Shown here: piece by piece, positions 59,116 through 64,000 of the stretch
How the letters are laid out: each line of letters begins with the position of its first letter
Position numbering within the stretch: the stretch's first letter is position 1
From: DYIU01 sp038326775
GTDB taxonomy: Bacteria > Actinomycetota > Geothermincolia > Fen-727 > Anoxymicrobiaceae
Reading direction: 5' to 3'
Assembly: GCA_038326775.1 (NCBI GenBank)
Contig: JBBQKJ010000001.1
Coordinates: forward strand, 74,755-138,754
DNA: 64,000 bases
Position numbers and translations under genes: made by a program
Notes under the pieces: generated by a model
Database searches by the model: none
What the model was told of the DNA's origin: nothing
What the model saw: only the letters and a program-made list of their open reading frames with translations

Positions 59116-60292
59116 CACTCCTCCGACGAGCGCGTTGGTGAGCGGGGGGCCGGGGAGCCTAGTGCCCTGGGAAACCTTATCCAGGCAGGGGCGTCGCTAC
59201 GTCAGCACCTACCTGCGCTCCGAATGGATCGAGCGCGTGATGACGGAGCCGGCGTATGCCGAGCCGATCCGCGTCTTCGCGGCCCTCGACTGCGCCGCTT
59301 CCGATGAAGAGCGCGTGGAGCTCACACTGCGCGAGCTGGAGCGAACCGGCGCGTTCGACCGCCCTTTGCTGATGGTCATCTCTCCGACCGGGACGGGTTA
59401 CGTGAATTACGTTGCGGTGGAAGCGGCCGAGTACCTGACCCCGGGGCACATGGCGTCGGTTGCCCTGCAGTATTCCAAGCGCCCCTCGGTGCTGTCGATG
59501 GACCGGGTGCCCGAGGGGGTCAGGCAGTACCGGATGTTCCTGGAGGCGCTCCAGGCCAAACTGGCGGAGCTTCCCCGCGAGCGCAGGCCGCGCGTGGTGC
59601 TTTTCGGCGAGAGCCTGGGCGCCTGGACGAGCGAGGGGGCTTTTGACGGCACCGGCACTGAGGGGATGCTCGCCCTGGGGGTGGACCGCGGCCTCTGGAT
59701 CGGGACACCCCACGCCACCAGGTGGAAAGACCAGGCACTGGGCCCGCCGCGCCCGGACGTCGATAAATCCCTGGTGGGAGCGTTCAACGATTTCGAGCAG
59801 GTCGAGGCGCTTTCGCAGGAGGAGCGGGCCCAGCTTCGCTACGTGATGATCACCCACTACAACGACGCCGTGGCGCAGTTCGGCCTGGACCTGCTGGTGC
59901 GGGAGCCAAGGTGGCTGGGGGAGCCCGATAAACGGCCGCCGACGGTACCGGCGACCGAGGAATACTACCCGCTGGTCACGTTCATCCTGACCTTGATCGA
60001 CATGAAGAACTCGGCCAACGTGGTGCCGGGCAGGTTCGAGGCGAAGGGGCACGACTACCGTAAAGACCTGGCGCGATTCGTGCGAGAGGTGTACTCGCTG
60101 CACTGCGGCGACGAAAGGCTCGACCGCGTCGAGAAGGCTCTCAGGGAATACGAGCTGGCGCGCCAGGAGTGGATAGACAGACTGGATAAGCCTGAGAAGA
60201 AGACGGTCAAGGCGGAGAACAAGAAGGAGAATGGCGGGAAGACCGAAGCGGAACAAAAGAAAGCGAAAGAGAACGGGGAGAAAAGAACTTGA
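59051..60292 (+). CDS. alpha/beta-hydrolase family protein, catalytic part (frameshifted)
   Basis: The 413 codons, with a TTG used as nominal start at 59051, cover the catalytic domain of the Abhydrolase_9 (DUF2319-like) family: VSGGPGSLVPWETLSRQGRRYV, MVISPTGTGYVNYVAVEAAEY, the nucleophile elbow VVLFGESLGAWTSEGAFDG, and LWIGTPHATRW. The expected N-terminal membrane domain is in another frame just upstream (58390), so this half is probably not translated by itself unless the shift is an error. The C-terminus is a long charged tail of Lys and Glu. Overlaps the next gene's start. Confidence 0.75.
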   Translation: MLIKLVYGRIEEGASRIEPAFDTPPTSALVSGGPGSLVPWETLSRQGRRYVSTYLRSEWIERVMTEPAYAEPIRVFAALDCAASDEERVELTLRELERTGAFDRPLLMVISPTGTGYVNYVAVEAAEYLTPGHMASVALQYSKRPSVLSMDRVPEGVRQYRMFLEALQAKLAELPRERRPRVVLFGESLGAWTSEGAFDGTGTEGMLALGVDRGLWIGTPHATRWKDQALGPPRPDVDKSLVGAFNDFEQVEALSQEERAQLRYVMITHYNDAVAQFGLDLLVREPRWLGEPDKRPPTVPATEEYYPLVTFILTLIDMKNSANVVPGRFEAKGHDYRKDLARFVREVYSLHCGDERLDRVEKALREYELARQEWIDRLDKPEKKTVKAENKKENGGKTEAEQKKAKENGEKRT

Positions 60293-61062
60293 GCGATGAT
60301 CCCGCCGGGCGCCTTGCGGCTTACACCGGACCCGGAATGGAGGTCGCCGCATCCACCCTCGTGCTCGGATACGGGGTGGTGCTGGACCGGGTGCTGCCCG
60401 ATTTTAGCCACGTCCCGGCGAACCTTGCCGCGGCCGCGGCGGCGGTCTACCTCGCGAGCCTTGCCGGGGTCTCCCTGGAAGATATGGGCCTGGAGCGATC
60501 ACGGCTCGCGCCGGGGCTGAAGGCCGGGCTTTGTTCAGTCGCTCCCATCGCGGCCGCCGTGGCGGTGGGCGTGGCCCTCCCGTGGAGCAGGCGCTTCTTC
60601 CTCGACGGCGACGTGGTGAACGCGAGCACCGGGCGCGCCCTCTACGAGATGCTCGTTCGCATACCCCTGGCGACTGCCCTCGCCGAGGAGCTGATATTCC
60701 GGGGTGCGCTGCTGGGGCTGTTCTTGCAGAGGCATGAGCCCCGTGCCGCGGTGGCCTTTTCCTCCACGGTGTTCGGGCTTTGGCACATCTCTCCGACCCT
60801 GCAGTCGATCGTCAGCAACCCCGCCGCGGGGAGCGCTGCCGCCTCCGGCGCGTGGGCCAGGCTGGGCATTGTTGCCGGTTTGGTGGCGGCCACGGCCGCC
60901 GCCGGAGCGGTGTTCGCGTGGCTACGGTTGAAGTCCGGGAGCATCGCGGCCCCATGGATTGCTCATACGTCCCTGAACTCCCTGTCTTATCTCGGAGGGC
61001 GCGTCGCGGCCGGCTTTGATAGATCGTCGAAGCCGCTGGCGGCGCAACATCAGGTCTTCTAG
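60289..61062 (+). CDS. CPBP family intramembrane metalloprotease
   Basis: A 257-residue integral membrane protein with the CAAX protease/bacteriocin-processing (CPBP) motifs AEELIFRGALLG, FGLWHISP and AHTSLNSLSYL, where Glu and His residues bind the metal. TTG start at 60289 overlaps the preceding stop (TTGA), with GGGGAG before it. Members cleave prenylated or membrane substrates. Its stop overlaps that of the convergent RND gene in the palindrome CTAG. Confidence 0.85.
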   Translation: MSDDPAGRLAAYTGPGMEVAASTLVLGYGVVLDRVLPDFSHVPANLAAAAAAVYLASLAGVSLEDMGLERSRLAPGLKAGLCSVAPIAAAVAVGVALPWSRRFFLDGDVVNASTGRALYEMLVRIPLATALAEELIFRGALLGLFLQRHEPRAAVAFSSTVFGLWHISPTLQSIVSNPAAGSAAASGAWARLGIVAGLVAATAAAGAVFAWLRLKSGSIAAPWIAHTSLNSLSYLGGRVAAGFDRSSKPLAAQHQVF

Positions 61063-63431
61063 GCTTCTGCCGGGCTCTCGCCGGCCTCAGCGACCTTCTT
61101 GTCAGCTCTCCTGTCCAGCCTCTTCGACAGTATGACCAGCATGCTCGGCAGCACGAAAAGGGCACCGGCTAGCGCCCCCAGAAGCCCAACCGCTGTCGTC
61201 CAGCCGAAATGCCGCATCATCTCCATGTCAGAGATGCCCAGTATCCCGAACACCCCGGCCGTGGTCAGTCCGCCGGCCACCAGCGCGCGGCCCACGTGGA
61301 GCACCGCCATCCTGACAGACTCCTCCAGTGACATCCCCTTGTCGTGGCGCTGTTCCCTAAAACGGTGGGTCACGTGTATGCCGAAGTCGATTCCCGCGCC
61401 GATGACCAGCGACGCTACCAGGACCGTCATCAAGTCCAGCGGCCACCTCATCAAGTAGAGGAACACCAGCTCGGCGGACGTGCCGCACACGACTACCACG
61501 AGGGTTATCAACCCGTAGAAGAAAGACCGGAAGATGATTATCAGTATCAGCAGGCACAAGACCAGTGCCAGCCCCGAGGTCTCAAGCTGTGTTGGGACTA
61601 TGTTGCCCATGAGATCGGCGATGAGAACGCTGAACCCCGTCGCTTTTGCGTCCAGCCCTGTCTGCATTTTCATCTTTGAGGCGGCATCCTTGAGGATTTT
61701 TGCCTTGGTCTCGGTCTCGTCCTGGGTCTCGGGGGCTCCCGAACGTATCCCTATGATGGCGTAGTCACCGTTTTTAGAGACCAGGGACCCGATGTCCATC
61801 TGTTTCCCCAGTTCGGCGACGACGCTCTTCACACCGTCGGCGGAATCGGGGATAGTGCCCCCGTTCGCGTTTGACACGATGTCGGCAATGGAAATGTTAC
61901 CCTGGCGTGTGAAGTACCCTTTCTTATCGGGCTTATTGCGGCTGTCGGAGGCCACTTCGTCCTCCAGCCTGAGAAACGCCTTAAGGCTCTCGGGCTTCAG
62001 TGCGTCGCCTTTTACAAGGATGACGTCGGTATCCTGCGCACCGAAGTATTTCGCCACCATCACGCCGGCCTTGGCACTCGGCGAGTCCTCGGACATCATC
62101 GAGCGTATGTCCGCCCCCGTCTGCAGGTTGAAGATCGAGAACACCGCGAACCCGATGAGCACCAGGACGCAGCAGATAACTATCCAGTGATGATGGTAGG
62201 CGGTCATGGAAGCCCCTACCAGCCCCCTGTCCATCACGGCGCCGTAGCGGGACTCCCTGCGCCGCTTCCTCATGCTCTCGAGGTGCGATTCTAGTTTCTC
62301 GGCCTTCTTGCGGCGGTCCCTTATGACTGTGAGGGCAGGAAGGAGCGTCAGGGCGAGCACGAAGGAGAAAGCGATGCCTATCATGCAGACGATCCCGAAG
62401 TCGCGCAACGGCGCTATATCGGTGATGGTGAATGACATGAAACCGAAAACGGTGGTGATGGCGGTCAGGAAGACCGCGACCCCCACCGTCTTTACCGAGG
62501 TGGTCGCCGAGTAGAAGATGTCGCCCCCGGCTTCCCGCTCCTCGTAGTACCGGCTCAGGATGTGTATAACGTAGGCGATGTTGATGCCCAGCATGAGCGG
62601 CATTATAGCCACCGACATCGTGGTATAGGTGATGCCCACCCAGCCCATGAGCCCGATGATCCAGAAGATCCCGACAATTATGACGAACATCAGCAGGAAG
62701 ACGTCGGACACCCGTCTGAAGGTAATGTACAGTATAAGCATGATGAACAGCATCGCTATCAGTAACAGGATGCCGGTCTGTCGCTGCATGGCCTCCAGGG
62801 CGTCCTTCTGCAAGGACGCCATCCCCGATAAGTAGACCTTGGCGCCTCCAACCTTGAACTTTTCGGTAAAGTTCCTCTCCAGGTCCTTGGCCAGTTGGAC
62901 CACTTCACCCTGGCTCATCTTGGAGTTCAGCTGGACCTTGACCAGGGTAGCTTTGTTGTCCTTTGAGACGGTCTTGCCCGCTATTTGCGCCTGCGCGTAC
63001 GGGGTCGCCATGTACTGCTGCACCGCGGCCCCCAGAATGAACCCATTAGGCAGAGTCATTCCCCGGGCCTCGGCCATCTTCTTCAAGCCGTCGAGGTACG
63101 TCTCGACCTTGATGACCAGCCCTTTCTTGATTCCACCCTCCTCCAGGCTCTGCGGGGACAGGCCGATCAGTGCCTCGGCGATGCCGGATGAGGTGACGTT
63201 GTCAGCGACCACAAGGATGTTCTCGTAGCTCAAGCCCCCGAACTTATCCTGTACCGTCTTCAGGGCTTTGACGGATTCGTAGTACTTGGGCATCATGCTT
63301 TCCTGGCTGAACTCGGTCTTGAGCATGCCGATGCCGCTCACCAGGAATACCGTCACGATGGCAACGCAAATAACGACCAGCCACGGCCTTCTCTCAGAAG
63401 ATGCGGCCAGGAAAGCGAAAAACTTGTTCAA
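61059..63431 (-). CDS. RND family transporter (MMPL type)
   Basis: A 790-residue exporter. Two halves each have one N-terminal membrane segment, a large external loop (residues about 30-210 and 430-590) and five further segments; the RND/MMPL signature appears as VAIMPLMLGINIAYVIHILSRYYEE in the first half and LVIGAGIDFGIHVTHRFREQ in the second. TTG start at 63431 with GGAGGT upstream, overlapping the stop of the MarR gene (TTGA), so the two form an operon. Likely cargo is a hydrophobic compound (lipid, hopanoid or toxic acid); not determined. Confidence 0.88.
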   Translation of the reverse strand: MNKFFAFLAASSERRPWLVVICVAIVTVFLVSGIGMLKTEFSQESMMPKYYESVKALKTVQDKFGGLSYENILVVADNVTSSGIAEALIGLSPQSLEEGGIKKGLVIKVETYLDGLKKMAEARGMTLPNGFILGAAVQQYMATPYAQAQIAGKTVSKDNKATLVKVQLNSKMSQGEVVQLAKDLERNFTEKFKVGGAKVYLSGMASLQKDALEAMQRQTGILLLIAMLFIMLILYITFRRVSDVFLLMFVIIVGIFWIIGLMGWVGITYTTMSVAIMPLMLGINIAYVIHILSRYYEEREAGGDIFYSATTSVKTVGVAVFLTAITTVFGFMSFTITDIAPLRDFGIVCMIGIAFSFVLALTLLPALTVIRDRRKKAEKLESHLESMRKRRRESRYGAVMDRGLVGASMTAYHHHWIVICCVLVLIGFAVFSIFNLQTGADIRSMMSEDSPSAKAGVMVAKYFGAQDTDVILVKGDALKPESLKAFLRLEDEVASDSRNKPDKKGYFTRQGNISIADIVSNANGGTIPDSADGVKSVVAELGKQMDIGSLVSKNGDYAIIGIRSGAPETQDETETKAKILKDAASKMKMQTGLDAKATGFSVLIADLMGNIVPTQLETSGLALVLCLLILIIIFRSFFYGLITLVVVVCGTSAELVFLYLMRWPLDLMTVLVASLVIGAGIDFGIHVTHRFREQRHDKGMSLEESVRMAVLHVGRALVAGGLTTAGVFGILGISDMEMMRHFGWTTAVGLLGALAGALFVLPSMLVILSKRLDRRADKKVAEAGESPAEA

Positions 63432-63913
63432 TGTGTCGGACCTCCGCTCTTTTGCTCGCCGTGCTCACCGGCCTGTGCTTTTTCGATACGCGACATCAAC
63501 GCAAGGTATTCCTCCCTGTCACGCTGTGGGACATCCCTGAAGACATCTTTGACAACTGCCATGAAGTCCGCGACGACTTCGTCCGTGACTTCTTCTCCCA
63601 GCCGGGTCAGAGAGATGCTGACAACCCTCCGGTCATTCTCATCGCGGTGCCTCTCGACCATCCCTTTCTTGAGCAGTCGGTCGACCATCCTGGTGGCGAC
63701 TCCATGAGTGACCCACAGCATTTCCGAGAGCTCGCCCATGGTGGTAGGCCCGTTCTCTCGAAGTTGCCAGAGGGTAAATATCTGTGGGTGGGTGAGTTCG
63801 TGGTCATCTGCGAGCCGGCTGCCCATGTGACGGGTTGACTTGACGATACGGGTCATAGCCAAGAACATGTCGCCTATGAACCTGTCCAGCTGTTCGTCCC
63901 CGGTGGATTTCAT
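63428..63913 (-). CDS. MarR family transcriptional regulator
   Basis: A 161-residue winged-helix regulator: LTHPQIFTLWQLRENGPTTMGELSEMLWVTHGVATRMVDRLLKKGMVERHRDENDRRVVSISLT is the classical MarR DNA-binding domain with wing. It is first in the operon with the RND transporter and should repress it until a ligand arrives. ATG at 63913. A short inverted repeat (ATAGT/ACTAT) lies in its promoter. Confidence 0.9.
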   Translation of the reverse strand: MKSTGDEQLDRFIGDMFLAMTRIVKSTRHMGSRLADDHELTHPQIFTLWQLRENGPTTMGELSEMLWVTHGVATRMVDRLLKKGMVERHRDENDRRVVSISLTRLGEEVTDEVVADFMAVVKDVFRDVPQRDREEYLALMSRIEKAQAGEHGEQKSGGPTH

Positions 63914-63949
63914 CCTGTGTATTTGCAGTAGGCAATAGTCACAGTGGGA

Positions 63950-63978
63950 AACTATCTTATCGCCCGGCTCGTGTCAAG
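63950..63978 (-). promoter_or_regulatory. promoter of the marR-RND operon
   Basis: On the minus strand TTGACA (63973-63978) is followed by ATAGTT or GATAGT as a weak -10 at about 63950-63956. ATAGT/ACTAT arms at 63935-63939 and 63951-63955 overlap it and could be a MarR site. Confidence 0.4.
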
Positions 63979-64000
63979 GACTTTCATGTTGAGGTCAGGC

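Noticed and set aside
1..64000. CRISPR arrays, rRNA, integrase or transposase genes
   Set aside because: No regularly spaced direct repeats, no rRNA sequence and no recombinase motifs were seen; only short inverted-repeat elements are present.

Overview
The window is high-GC DNA, densely coded on both strands, and almost certainly from an anaerobic bacterium. It carries oxygen-sensitive enzymes (glycyl radical enzymes with their radical-SAM activase, 2-hydroxyacyl-CoA dehydratase/benzoyl-CoA reductase-type proteins with ATPase activators, a 4-hydroxybutyryl-CoA dehydratase, a CooC-type nickel ATPase). GTG and TTG starts, stop/start overlaps, one apparent leaderless promoter, and a secreted protein with repeated YLAEGST-type domains suggest an uncultured anaerobic lineage of Actinomycetota. 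The phylum is an inference; no rRNA is present.

Layout. 1-6.6 kb: a FAD oxidoreductase (cut by the window edge), an AMP-forming acyl-CoA synthetase, an Fe-S protein, a DUF3574 lipoprotein, a 4-hydroxybutyryl-CoA dehydratase-family enzyme and an amidohydrolase. 6.6-16.5 kb: mixed housekeeping and accessory genes (L,D-transpeptidase, TfoX-like protein, FAD protein, D-aminoacylase-like amidohydrolase, ZIP transporter, creatininase-family enzyme, DUF2804, DUF190), tRNA-Arg(TCT) and tRNA-His(GTG), a free-standing PD-(D/E)XK endonuclease gene whose stop codon lies inside the tRNA-Arg gene, and short inverted-repeat elements. 16.8-20.9 kb: a dehydratase-family protein followed by a pair of acyl-CoA dehydrogenases. 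20.9-32.4 kb, the most striking part: a divergent GntR regulator, then an operon of three glycyl radical enzymes in tandem, one activase and a DUF4125 protein, then a TetR regulator. A near-perfect palindrome in front of tetR has an imperfect copy inside the promoter of the glycyl radical operon. 32.5-45 kb: a second acyl-CoA dehydrogenase pair, three unrecognised helical proteins, three dehydratase/reductase subunits, two activator ATPases, a CdhC/AcsB-like protein and CooC.

45-64 kb: a phosphoesterase, a large secreted beta-propeller protein, a DUF362 ferredoxin, a thiamine-diphosphate enzyme with an ACT protein, an acyl-CoA synthetase (NDP-forming) gene with a damaged 5' end, a saccharopine dehydrogenase-like enzyme, an excisionase-like HTH protein, an amine-oxidase/phytoene-desaturase-type pseudogene, a membrane-protein operon containing a frameshifted alpha/beta hydrolase, and a MarR-RND transporter pair.

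Working picture (inference): the central 16.8-45 kb acts as a catabolic block. Glycyl radical chemistry activates or rearranges an unreactive substrate, AMP-forming ligation makes a CoA ester, heteromeric acyl-CoA dehydrogenases oxidise it, and ATP-driven dehydratases or reductases process the enoyl- or hydroxyacyl-CoA. The substrate cannot be read from the sequence. The three glycyl radical enzymes have Gly where the dehydratase/lyase members have the catalytic Glu two residues after the active-site Cys, so they are unlikely to be ordinary diol, choline or hydroxyproline enzymes. A dispersed repeat family with GGGGTCAG/CTGACCCC ends occurs at least five times, mostly just after stop codons.
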